Part shown: piece after piece, positions 20,101-27,392 of the stretch
Layout of the letters: each line of letters begins with the position of its first letter
Position numbering within the stretch: position 1 is the stretch's first letter
Source: Bacteroidales bacterium
GTDB lineage: Bacteria; Bacteroidota; Bacteroidia; Bacteroidales; PUMT01
NCBI GenBank assembly: GCA_007131165.1
Contig: SLRB01000164.1
Location: forward strand, 1 to 39,374
Direction: 5' to 3'
Length of the DNA: 39,374 nucleotides
Made by a program: the position numbers and the translations under genes
The notes under the pieces: model-generated
Databases searched by the model: none
What the model saw: only the letters and a program-made list of their open reading frames with translations
What the model was told of the DNA's origin: nothing

Positions 20101-23100
20101 GACCACAGATGGCGGGAATATTATAAGCGACCGGTACCAGATGGACATCGAGGTGGATGCACCCGGCGAATATACCCTTACAGTCCGCCATCCCGTATCA
20201 GGCTGCCCCTCATCGGCCACTGTTACAGCCGGCCACACCGAAGAGGTGCCGCTTATAGATGTCGACAGCTATCCCCAAAAAATTACATGCGGAAACGGTA
20301 CTGTCCAACTTTATGGTGCTCCGGCAGATCTTTCACATAGTTTTGAATGGTCGACTGAAAACGGGAACATCGTTTCCGGATCTGACGGGTTCGAACCTGT
20401 TGTAGACAGGGCGGGGACTTATTTGATAACGGTTACTGACCCTGTAACCGGATGCAGCAACCAGGCTGGTATAACAGTGGAAGAGGATATGGCCGCCCCG
20501 GAATTCACTATTGCCGATCCCGGTCAGTTTACCTGCGAAACCGGTTATGTGCAACTGAAGGCCACAGTTACATCAGGAGAGACCGATGTTGATTATGCCT
20601 GGACAACCGGTGGTGGGGGCACTATTTGGCCGGGTGACGAGAATGTGGCCAATCCAAGGGTCACAACAACCGGCACATATACGCTTACTGTTACCAATAA
20701 CACCAACCTGTGCACAACAACCAAAGATGTAACGGTCAGTGAGAACACTGTCCCGCCAAATGTTTCGGCCGATAAAAATCCCGATAAGCTTACCTGCGAA
20801 AGGACGGAGGTTATTCTTTCAGGAAACTCCAATACCGGTGGGGCCACTTTTAAATGGTCGTCTGCAGATGGACATCCGGTTTACAACTCCACAACAAGAC
20901 ACCCCAGGGTAACCATGCCGGGTACATATATACTGACGGTGACCGATCCTGCCAATGGATGCACCGCCCAGACAGAGGTGACTGTAATAAGCGATACGGA
21001 AGCACCTCACGTGCATATCGAGCCCGGCCCGGGTATTCTTACCTGCAGCGTAACATCGGTCATGCTTGAAGGGAGTTCAAATACTGCCGGTGTAAGTTAC
21101 AGGTGGACAGGCCCGGTACTGGTTGAAAGCCCTGGTAACAAGGTAGTGTACGTAAGCGAGCCAGGCAGGTATTATCTTACTGTCACAAGGAATTCTACAG
21201 GATGTACATCTACTGCTTACATTGATATTATACAGGATACCGAAGTACCTGCTCCCCCGTCTGCTGACGATGCAATTGCATGCTTTGGCGGCGATCCTGT
21301 TACCCTTGCAGCTACCGGAAGCAACATCCGCTGGTATGACCACAGCAATCTTTCTGACGGGGCTCTCATAAAAGAAGACGATACGTATACCCCGGCAGAA
21401 AACGGAGCAGGGAACCACTATTACTATGTTACCCAGACCTCAGCAAACGGTTGCGAGAGTCCTGCAATACAGGTAAGATATACCATCAGGGAACTGCCTA
21501 CGGCACCGGCAACAGTAAGTGGTGAGGTATGCGAAGGCAGCCCGAATCCCCGCCTCAGGGCCATAGGCAGCAATATAAGCTGGTACGGTGATCATGGCGG
21601 ACCGGTGCTTGCTACTGGTGAATACTATACACCTGACCCTTCGGTAAATGCACCCGGGAAATATACATTCTATGCAAGCCGGACAGATGAGCATGGCTGT
21701 GAAAGTGATCTTACACCGGCCACCCTCACAATAAGGGAAATTCCCGCGGTTCCGGTAATCAGCGAAGCGCTGCTCGAAACCTGCGCCGGCGAACCAAACC
21801 CTCCCTTTTCAGCAACAGGCAAAAACATACGCTGGTACGGAAGCGCTACGGCCACAAACCACCTTTACAGCGGAAACGAGTACACTTCAACGAAAGTGAA
21901 TCCCGGAAGCTATGACTATTTTGTTTCACAAACGAGTGATCATGGCTGTGAGAGTGACAGGGCCGCAGCATCACTTGTGATAGTTGATAACCCGTCCAGG
22001 TTCGATGTTACCGGTGGAGGGACTTTCTGCGAGAACGCTTCCGGTGTGAGCGTAGGACTTGATAGTTCTGAGGCGGGAGTCGAATATACCCTTTGGCTTG
22101 ATGGCTCAACCATTATGGGAGATATTACCGGCACAGGAGCAGAGATTGATTTCGGTCTCCAGGATACGGAGGGTACATATACTATTACTGCAACCGGCAA
22201 TAACGGATGCAGCACGCCTATGAACGGAGCAGTAAGCGTATTGGTAAACCTCCTCCCTGCAACACCTGGTGTGATAAGCGGACAGGATTACGTGTGCCAG
22301 GGCAGCAGTGATGTACTTTATGAAATCGATCCTGTTGCCGGTGCAACTCATTACCACTGGGAAGTTCCGGCCGGATCGGTTATATCGTCGGGCAACGGCA
22401 CACGGTCAATAAGGGTTGATTTTTCGGCTGCGGCCGAAAGTGGCGCTATAAGAGTACGTGCAGTGAACAGTTGCGGTAACGGGCCTGTTTCGGGCGATTA
22501 TCTGGTAAATGTTGACAAACTGCCGGCTCCGGCAGGAAATATCACTGCAACCCCATTCAACAGCGAAGTGTGCAGGGGCGATCAGGAGGTTGTCTTTGAA
22601 GTTCCTGTAATAGATCATGCTACCTCATATGAGTGGTTCCTTCCTGCAGGTGCAACTATTTTACAGGGTGCCGGTACACGCACTGTAAAAGTTGGGTTCT
22701 CATCCGAAGCTGCCACCGGGAACCAGGAGGTTCGCGTCAGGGGAGTAAACGGATGCGGACAGGGCGAATTATCCGCTCCGCATACAGTGGCTGTGTATGC
22801 TCCGCCTGCGGTATCGGCAGGTGCCGACCAGCATTTATGCAGTGATAACACTGCCCTGCAGGGAAGTCCGGTACCCGGCGGCGGAACTGCACGTTGGGAA
22901 ACGGTGGCTGGTTATGCAGTGTTCAGCAGCAACAACATACCAGACCCTGGTATCAGCTCCCTGGCTATGGGGGAAAACATATTTACCTACACTGTAACCC
23001 TTGAAGCATGTTCGGTTACTGATACGGTGAGAATTTTCAACAACCAGGTGCTTGTCGATGCAGGGAGTGACAGGGTAATCTGCTCCGAAGAGATAACACT

Positions 23101-26100
23101 TCAGGGGTCAGCGGTACCCGAAAATGCTACAGGGTTATGGACAGCTGTAACCGGCAGCGCCTCATTTTCCGATGCCAGCCGGAGTAATTCAAAAGCCGGC
23201 AATTTTGATTACGGCGATAACAGGCTGCGGTGGACTATCACTAAAAACGGGTGCAAAAGCAGTGATGAGGTAACAATTACAAATCACCGCCCCCCGATGG
23301 CAAATGCTGGTAATGATATCACCACATGTAACAGCGAGGCTTACCTTGATGCCTCACATCCTTCGCAGGGAGAGGGAGAATGGCAGGTTATATCAGGCAA
23401 GGCAGTGTTCGATAACCCGTCTGATCCGCAAACCCGGGCACAGAGCCTTGACAGGGGAATGAACAGGATTGCCTGGGTTGTGAGCAACCACGGATGCACG
23501 CTGGGCGACACCATTACTATTACCAACATCGATATTGACATCAGCGCAGGCGAAAACCAGGAGCTGTGCGATTCACGTACCACCCTTGACGGAACAGTTC
23601 CCCCTGAAGGTTCAACCGGAGAATGGTCGGTGGCAAGGGGAGCGGCAACTTTCATGGACAGGAATGCCCATGATACAAGGGTGTCGGGACTGGCGTCGGG
23701 TACTAATGAGGTGGTATGGACAATCACCAGGAACGGCTGCAGGTTTTCCGACACGGTCATCCTTACCAACAATATGCCCACTCAGGCAAATGCGGGCCCC
23801 GACCAGGAAGTTACAGTCAACCATGCGCAGCTGGAAGCCAATAACCCGGCTATTGGTACAGGCATATGGTCGGTTATGAACGGATCGGGAATATTCAGCG
23901 ATCCAGCCGGCAATACCGCAACAGTAACTGAACTCTCACCCGGGCCCAATACTTTCCGCTGGACCATAACGCATAATGGCTGTGAATCAACAAGTGATGT
24001 TACGATCAACAATGGAAGCCTTGAATCGATCTATGCAGGTGAGGACCAGCAACTATGCTCAGATGCAACCATGCTGGAGGCCACTGAGCCACCTTTCGGG
24101 TTCGGGGTATGGACGATCAGGCAGGGCACCGCACGGTTTGAAAATAACGAACAGGCAGATACCAGGGTCTATGATCTCGGACGGGGTGAAAATATCCTGC
24201 GGTGGAGCGTTACCATAGGTTCTACAGAATACTATGATGAGGTAACCATCACCAACAATATGCCTACTGTTGCCAATGCCGGTACCGGCAGGTCATTGTG
24301 CTCCTCATCGTTTACCCTCGCGGGTAACGAGCCGCTGACAGGTTCAGGCAGGTGGACGATAGAGGGGGGCTCGGCAGTGATAGACGACCAGTCTTTGCAT
24401 AACTCACCTGTTTATGATCTGGCGCAGGGGAGCAACCTTTTCAGGTGGACCATCACCAATGCAAACTGTGTATCATCAGACATAGTGGTCATAAGCAATG
24501 ATATTCCCACAACACCCGACGCGGGTGAGGATATATCATCCTGCGACGGAACAGCCGAGCTGTTCCCCAACACACCGACCATAGGTACAGGCGGATGGAG
24601 CGTTATCAGCGGGTCAGGTTCATTTGACGGGAACTCTGTAAGCAACCTTGCAAACGGAGAAAACAGGTTACTGTACACCATCAGGAACAACCAGTGTGAA
24701 TTGTCGGACGAAGTAGTCGTTACCAGCTATAAACCAACTATTGCCGATGCCGGGTACAATATGAATGTATGTGTTGATTCTGTTGACCTTAATGCAAACC
24801 AGCCTAACCAGTCAATAGGTGAAACGGGAAGGTGGACGGTGATCAGCGGATCGGGCAGGTTCGAAGATCCCGGAAGGGCAAATACCACCGTACACGATCT
24901 TGCTCCCGGGAGAAATGTATTCAGATGGACGGTCGACAACCAGGGGTGCACCAGCTACGATGAGATTGAGGTTAGTTACGACCATATTCCCGCACATGCA
25001 GGGTATGATATAACAACATGTGACAGTGAAGTAACCCTCAACGCCAACAACCCCGGAAATGGTGCCGGCGAATGGACAATAAGAGGCGGATCGGGATCAG
25101 CGGTCTTTGAAAGCCCCAACAGTCCGAATACTCATGTAAGCGGACTGGACAGGGGTAACAACATTCTAAGATGGACTATAACCAATAACCGGTGTGTTTC
25201 CTTTGACGAGATAACAGTCCGCAACAGCAGTCCCAGTAACGCCTGGGCCGGATCGGACCAGATAATCTGTACAGATTCGGTTCAGCTGTCTGCCCGCAAC
25301 CCGGTAACCGGGCAGGGTACATGGTCGGTTATCAACGGGTCGGGCAGGTTTGATGATGACAGCCAGTACAATACTGCCGTCCGTGGGGTAGGCCCGGGCG
25401 CAAACACCTTCAGGTGGACTGTTGAGCATGAGGGCTGCACTTCAACCGATGAGGTGGTCATTAGGAACAATAAACCGCTTGACACCTACGCGGGGAATGA
25501 CCAGGTGCTGTGCGACGATACCGCTATCCTCACGGCCAATCAGCCCGAACAGGGAACCGGCGTGTGGAGCATTGTTCAGGGAGCCGGTGTTATTGAAGAT
25601 GCCTACAGCAACGAAACTGTTGTAAACGCCCTTGCCCCGGATGAAAACATTTTGCGGTGGACTGTAACAAACGGCCAATGCAGCGATTACAGCGATATCA
25701 GGATTGTGAACAACAAACCGGCCACTGCACTGGCGGGAGCAGACAGGGTGATCTGCAGCGATAAGACCGTGCTTGAAGGCAATATCCCCCTGGAAGGTAC
25801 GGGAAGATGGAGCGTTATAAGCGGCTCGGGGTTTTTCGAAGATGCTGCTGCACATAACTCCGAGGTTACAAGGTTGTCGCGCGGGAGAAATATTCTGCGC
25901 TGGACCATCACAAAGGAAAACTGCGCCTCAATAAGCGATGTAATCATTCAAAATGATATGCCCAGCATACCAAATGCAGGAGCAGACATCGCAGTATGCG
26001 GCAACAGCACTCCTCTTAACGGCAACATGCCGGCTGTCGGAACTGGAAGGTGGAGCCTCGTAAGCGGTTCGGGTTCATTCGACGATCCGGCCAGGAGCAA

Positions 26101-27256
26101 CACTTCAGTAACCGGCCTGGGGCAGGGAGTCAACGTTTTAAGATGGACCATCACCAACAACGAATGTTCGTTATCAGACGAAGCTGAGGTGAGAAACAAC
26201 ACTACCGATGTATATGCAGGCCCTGACCAGCTGGTTTATGAAGATGCCGCTACCCTTTCGGGGAATACACCGGCGAGGGGTAACGGACTATGGAGCGTCG
26301 ATGCCGGGGGAGGCAGTATTAACGATCCCTCCTCACCTGAAACAAGGGTTGAGGGCATCAAGGAAGGGGTCAATACTTTTGTATGGGCAGTGGATATCGA
26401 CGGGTGCATATCATCAGATGAGGTCAGGATCACATATTACCGGCAGCCTGTATCCAGCTTTTCGGTAAGCCATACCGGGGGATGCCCTCCACTGCAGGTA
26501 AGATTCACAAAAACAACCACCGGCAATTACCCGTTCAGGTGGTACCTGGGCGAGGAGGGGTCCGGAACCCTTGAAGAAAACCCCGTCTACACATATGACG
26601 AGCCTGGCAGATATGCAGCAAGGCTTTACATAACCGGAGCCGACGGACAGGAGGTGGTAAGCGAAAGGATAATTACAGTACATGAACCTCCTGCAGCAAG
26701 CTTCGAGCTTGCCCCTGCTGAACTTTACATTCCCGGCAATGAGCTGAGAACATACAACTATTCATATAACAGTGAATATTATTTGTGGGACTTCGGCGAC
26801 GGAAACACCTCCGATGAAGTCAACCCGGTACACATGTACGAGAACGAGGGTTCTTTCGATGTCAGCCTTAAAGTATGGTCGGCCGAAGGATGTACCGATT
26901 CCCTCACTTACGGGATGCCGGTCACGGTAACCCAGACAACACGAGTCAGGTTCCCGTCGGCCTTTACCCCCAATGAGGCAGGAGGAAGCGGAGGCAGGTA
27001 CGACCGCAATGATTTCTCAAACCAGGTATTTTACCCGGTTATGATAAACGGCAATATCGATAACTACAGGCTGGAGATCTTCAACCGATGGGGGGTGAAG
27101 TTGTTTGAGAGCGACGATATAGAGGTCGGATGGGACGGATACTATCGCGGACAACTGGTGGCAGAGGATATCTATATATTCAGGGTTACCGGCAGGCTTA
27201 ACAGCGGGGAGAAGTTTACAGAAACAGGCGACTTCCTTCTGATGAGAAGAGATTGA
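14153..27256 (+). CDS. Giant secreted multidomain Ig/PKD-repeat protein with C-terminal gliding motility-associated (CHU_C / T9SS type B) sorting domain
   Basis: Uninterrupted 4367-aa ORF. N-terminal hydrophobic signal (RILMILTMWIMAVTAWSQ), dozens of about 80-aa beta-sandwich-like repeats, PKD motif (YLWDFGDGNTSDEVNPVHMYENEGSFDVSLKV), C-terminus VRFPSAFTPNE...YRLEIFNRWGVKLFES...GWDGYYRGQLVAEDIYIFRV...GDFLLMRRD. Confidence 0.93.
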   Translation: MTYPLTPLPWHTPCIRILMILTMWIMAVTAWSQDPEWDEVVTICHDTYILEADISSSGTGGEGWQLLGGSGSFDPLDTRITTVTGIGMGENRYWYDGPGNHDYYIMVIRVEPPVFTLTAPETFCGSDDIITLTLSGSDSDYHYNLYRNGALFIEGTPGTGDPLTWIVDEPGTFTAEAVLNMANSDCRVWMNGEVDVIIAPLPQVYQLIAPHGNDMCEGSQATLTLDGSDPGISYQLYLGNEAYGTARGGTGDPVSWSVSEAGSYHVVAVDNMTGCTETMEGTVSLTELQSPQSWPLSPSSASYCGGAGGSVTLTLGGSQTDVSYQLLRYGNPVDGSLLAGTGGPLEWDVSLYGPYTVIATDDINNCQSQMDNAAVVSRLTKYSVGSSASYYCEGEGGVDITLGGSQSGVTYRLYRDGHFNSSKPGTGNPLTWENMKAGTYLVYARKDGIDCLMGETTVSVITFDANLLDPVDAICQGDQAQLNATGGEHYLWEPSESLSNNTIADPVATPSVTTEYTVTITDEYGCQASRSVTVTVHSVPVANAGSNRTICFGESVRLNATGGTTYHWSPAEGLSATDIPDPEASPVSTTQYTVAVFNDQGCMSTDKVTVTVNPVPTVNAGPDVSICEGEGTTLEVTGDAGSYEWSTGETTGSIAVSPLSTSVYRVTGTYTDTGCSASDEVRVEVSPLPMEFAVTGGGSFCEGTGGLPVGLNGSEPGVNYSLYRNGEYSGPTIAGDGNAISFGNKDMEGIYTVSAMNTASACTYQMAGHAELVKNRLPGPAQSVTGSNPVCPGSTVEYSVAEIARAESYRWDLPPNATITAGNGTRNITVYYPANAVSGTISVRGVNDCGEGTSSGADITVRLLPEPAGVITGETVVCEGTFNIKYTIEPVANATSYQWELPPGAILYSTSVDETQIIADYPGGSITGDITVTPVNSCGMGEQASLAITVNPVPNLTLSEPADELDCSDNRVTLSASSSTPGVSWSWTAHNGGNITGGAGTNQPEVNMPGTYRVSATAGGCSAHGEIRVTRNTEAPEDVKITRSGDRITCNDPLMTLTASTTSTFEVTYSWSASGGGNIVSGENSATPVIDRGGYYTVVATSSETSCMASPVTILIDEDTVSPDLSDMDLLVSGDISCLNSQVQLSADPPLSGSFVWSSDDGNIDNPLSPSPYADSPGIYTVTVTGDNGCSAEKAVQVFSDYRAPENIWVNMNPGTLNCLDDEVVLEGSSTTEGAQYQWTGPGIVSGETTATPVVNLPGEYTMTVTHPESGCTGEAPVTVEEDLASPSVSFPSLPGTITCNNPSIQLESHTSAADPLYEWFDNNNNLIEGQTTGTLTVTTGGTYTLRVTDQANHCRAESSITVKEDTTPPGASITAPAAITCNDPEITLHGSSPAGGVTPLWTTTGGNIVTGSTSFNPSVNSAGSYLLTVTDPGNGCSSEALVIVQEDKEPPVIVNFTTAPSPLSCINNLTELTGNAANATLLWSGPEGAAISDPSAPATYADTPGIYRLTATNTGNGCEAYREAEVTMVEDIPEGLEILPFENLSCARETTTLTATSSTAGTTFRWEAGEEGTILSDPGHETVTIGSAGTYTVYAAHPVTGCETESTAEAGFLSAAPTINLPAGLPEKITCNNLLTGVQLSATVEPAGAALLWEGPGTIDNHTTDSPTVYEPGLYTITAAHPETGCTSFKTLEVKSNMVSPEIISFNGPGTVTCAEPGITISPELSEGSFSYRWAEASADATIKGSETNKAVVVTSGGIYTLTVTDLVNGCETSKSVAIDEDKVKPGISVDDNPPDITCKNSLSGLYGTSATSGVAYLWDGPGNIINPATETPTVDQPGTYTLTVTDMANGCISTASVTVGENKVPPPAPAVLDPEELSCNNEWTELQVSPYIEGVDYHWSANGTGTIINGNTDVAAVNSPGTYTVTVTDRINGCTSSAEVTVSMNEEVPDVAITGGPYMITCATTSLTITGSSPDGANPVWTTDGGNIISDRYQMDIEVDAPGEYTLTVRHPVSGCPSSATVTAGHTEEVPLIDVDSYPQKITCGNGTVQLYGAPADLSHSFEWSTENGNIVSGSDGFEPVVDRAGTYLITVTDPVTGCSNQAGITVEEDMAAPEFTIADPGQFTCETGYVQLKATVTSGETDVDYAWTTGGGGTIWPGDENVANPRVTTTGTYTLTVTNNTNLCTTTKDVTVSENTVPPNVSADKNPDKLTCERTEVILSGNSNTGGATFKWSSADGHPVYNSTTRHPRVTMPGTYILTVTDPANGCTAQTEVTVISDTEAPHVHIEPGPGILTCSVTSVMLEGSSNTAGVSYRWTGPVLVESPGNKVVYVSEPGRYYLTVTRNSTGCTSTAYIDIIQDTEVPAPPSADDAIACFGGDPVTLAATGSNIRWYDHSNLSDGALIKEDDTYTPAENGAGNHYYYVTQTSANGCESPAIQVRYTIRELPTAPATVSGEVCEGSPNPRLRAIGSNISWYGDHGGPVLATGEYYTPDPSVNAPGKYTFYASRTDEHGCESDLTPATLTIREIPAVPVISEALLETCAGEPNPPFSATGKNIRWYGSATATNHLYSGNEYTSTKVNPGSYDYFVSQTSDHGCESDRAAASLVIVDNPSRFDVTGGGTFCENASGVSVGLDSSEAGVEYTLWLDGSTIMGDITGTGAEIDFGLQDTEGTYTITATGNNGCSTPMNGAVSVLVNLLPATPGVISGQDYVCQGSSDVLYEIDPVAGATHYHWEVPAGSVISSGNGTRSIRVDFSAAAESGAIRVRAVNSCGNGPVSGDYLVNVDKLPAPAGNITATPFNSEVCRGDQEVVFEVPVIDHATSYEWFLPAGATILQGAGTRTVKVGFSSEAATGNQEVRVRGVNGCGQGELSAPHTVAVYAPPAVSAGADQHLCSDNTALQGSPVPGGGTARWETVAGYAVFSSNNIPDPGISSLAMGENIFTYTVTLEACSVTDTVRIFNNQVLVDAGSDRVICSEEITLQGSAVPENATGLWTAVTGSASFSDASRSNSKAGNFDYGDNRLRWTITKNGCKSSDEVTITNHRPPMANAGNDITTCNSEAYLDASHPSQGEGEWQVISGKAVFDNPSDPQTRAQSLDRGMNRIAWVVSNHGCTLGDTITITNIDIDISAGENQELCDSRTTLDGTVPPEGSTGEWSVARGAATFMDRNAHDTRVSGLASGTNEVVWTITRNGCRFSDTVILTNNMPTQANAGPDQEVTVNHAQLEANNPAIGTGIWSVMNGSGIFSDPAGNTATVTELSPGPNTFRWTITHNGCESTSDVTINNGSLESIYAGEDQQLCSDATMLEATEPPFGFGVWTIRQGTARFENNEQADTRVYDLGRGENILRWSVTIGSTEYYDEVTITNNMPTVANAGTGRSLCSSSFTLAGNEPLTGSGRWTIEGGSAVIDDQSLHNSPVYDLAQGSNLFRWTITNANCVSSDIVVISNDIPTTPDAGEDISSCDGTAELFPNTPTIGTGGWSVISGSGSFDGNSVSNLANGENRLLYTIRNNQCELSDEVVVTSYKPTIADAGYNMNVCVDSVDLNANQPNQSIGETGRWTVISGSGRFEDPGRANTTVHDLAPGRNVFRWTVDNQGCTSYDEIEVSYDHIPAHAGYDITTCDSEVTLNANNPGNGAGEWTIRGGSGSAVFESPNSPNTHVSGLDRGNNILRWTITNNRCVSFDEITVRNSSPSNAWAGSDQIICTDSVQLSARNPVTGQGTWSVINGSGRFDDDSQYNTAVRGVGPGANTFRWTVEHEGCTSTDEVVIRNNKPLDTYAGNDQVLCDDTAILTANQPEQGTGVWSIVQGAGVIEDAYSNETVVNALAPDENILRWTVTNGQCSDYSDIRIVNNKPATALAGADRVICSDKTVLEGNIPLEGTGRWSVISGSGFFEDAAAHNSEVTRLSRGRNILRWTITKENCASISDVIIQNDMPSIPNAGADIAVCGNSTPLNGNMPAVGTGRWSLVSGSGSFDDPARSNTSVTGLGQGVNVLRWTITNNECSLSDEAEVRNNTTDVYAGPDQLVYEDAATLSGNTPARGNGLWSVDAGGGSINDPSSPETRVEGIKEGVNTFVWAVDIDGCISSDEVRITYYRQPVSSFSVSHTGGCPPLQVRFTKTTTGNYPFRWYLGEEGSGTLEENPVYTYDEPGRYAARLYITGADGQEVVSERIITVHEPPAASFELAPAELYIPGNELRTYNYSYNSEYYLWDFGDGNTSDEVNPVHMYENEGSFDVSLKVWSAEGCTDSLTYGMPVTVTQTTRVRFPSAFTPNEAGGSGGRYDRNDFSNQVFYPVMINGNIDNYRLEIFNRWGVKLFESDDIEVGWDGYYRGQLVAEDIYIFRVTGRLNSGEKFTETGDFLLMRRD
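14486..15540 (+). repeat. Protein repeat block A: four Ig-like units
   Basis: Units share C-x-G/E...xxTLxLxGSxxxxxYxLYxxGxxx...GTGxPLxWxVxxxGxYxVxAxxxxxxC (PETFCGSDD..., NDMCEGSQA..., ASYCGGAGG..., ASYYCEGEGG...). Confidence 0.7.
15541..16218 (+). repeat. Protein repeat block B: three Ig-like units
   Basis: Units ICQGDQAQLNATGGEHYLWEPSE..., ICFGESVRLNATGGTTYHWSPAE..., ICEGEGTTLEVTGDAGSYEWSTGE..., each ending GCxxSxxVxVxV. Confidence 0.7.
16219..17020 (+). repeat. Three-domain module, copy 1 (GGGxFCE Ig-like unit + two PKD-like units)
   Basis: FAVTGGGSFCEGTGG...GLNGSEPGVNYSLYRNG... then two units of the type PVCPGSTVEYSVAEIARAESYRWDLPPNATITAGNGTRNITVYYPANAVSGTISVRGVNDCGEG. Confidence 0.65.
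17021..21246 (+). repeat. Array of 17 tandem units of about 83 aa
   Basis: Units open with [ILVF]-[TSND]-C-x(5,8)-[LIV] (LDCSDN, ITCNDP, ISCLNS, LNCLDD, ITCNNP, ITCNDP, LSCINN, LSCARE, ITCNNL, VTCAEP, ITCKNS, LSCNNE, ITCATT, ITCGNG, FTCETG, LTCERT, LTCSVT) and close with GxYxLTVTDxxNGCxxxxxVxVxED. All 17 retain both Cys positions. Confidence 0.75.
21247..21990 (+). repeat. Three 'IRWY/ISWY' Ig-like units
   Basis: ACFGGDPVTLAATGSNIRWYDHS..., VCEGSPNPRLRAIGSNISWYGDH..., TCAGEPNPPFSATGKNIRWYGSA..., each ending YYxxQTSxxGCES. Confidence 0.72.
21991..22802 (+). repeat. Three-domain module, copy 2 (GGGxFCE Ig-like unit + two PKD-like units)
   Basis: FDVTGGGTFCENASGVSVGLDSSEAGVEYTLWLDG... then YVCQGSSDVLYEIDPVAGATHYHWEVPAGSVISSGNGTRSIRVDFSAAAESGAIRVRAVNSCGNG and a further unit; same order as copy 1. 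Confidence 0.65.
22803..26440 (+). repeat. Array of 15 tandem units of about 81 aa
   Basis: Consensus by eye: AGxDQxLCSDxxxLxxNxPxxGTGxWSVISGSGxFDDPxxxNTxVxxLxxGxNxxRWTITNNGCxSSDEVxITNNxP. 15 copies from SAGADQHLCSD to YAGPDQLVYED. Confidence 0.78.
26441..26940 (+). repeat. Two PKD domains
   Basis: SSFSVSHTGGCPPLQVRFTKTTTGNYPFRWYLGEEGSGTLEENPVYTYDEPGRYAARLYI and YLWDFGDGNTSDEVNPVHMYENEGSFDVSLKVWSAEGC. Confidence 0.8.
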
Positions 27257-27392
27257 GAATTAATATGCTTTTTGGTTCTTTTAGATATTAAGTATGATAA
27301 GAGTGGCAAACAATACAGCAAAACGAACCGGCAGCAAAAGCTGCCGGGCAACAGGAGTATTGCGAGGGAATGTCCATAGGCTGAAAAGCGCA

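Noticed and set aside
20386-20400. GGGTTCGAACCTG tRNA T-arm-like motif
   Set aside because: Lies in the giant CDS in frame, with no acceptor, D or anticodon arms around it.
17021-26440. Regular 240-250 nt repeats as a CRISPR or satellite array
   Set aside because: Repeats are in-frame protein domains with diverged DNA, not short identical repeats with unique spacers.
14204-26683. Many minus and alternate-frame ORFs (60-146 aa) inside the giant gene
   Set aside because: All shadow frames of a well-supported long CDS; no homology-like motifs or independent start context.
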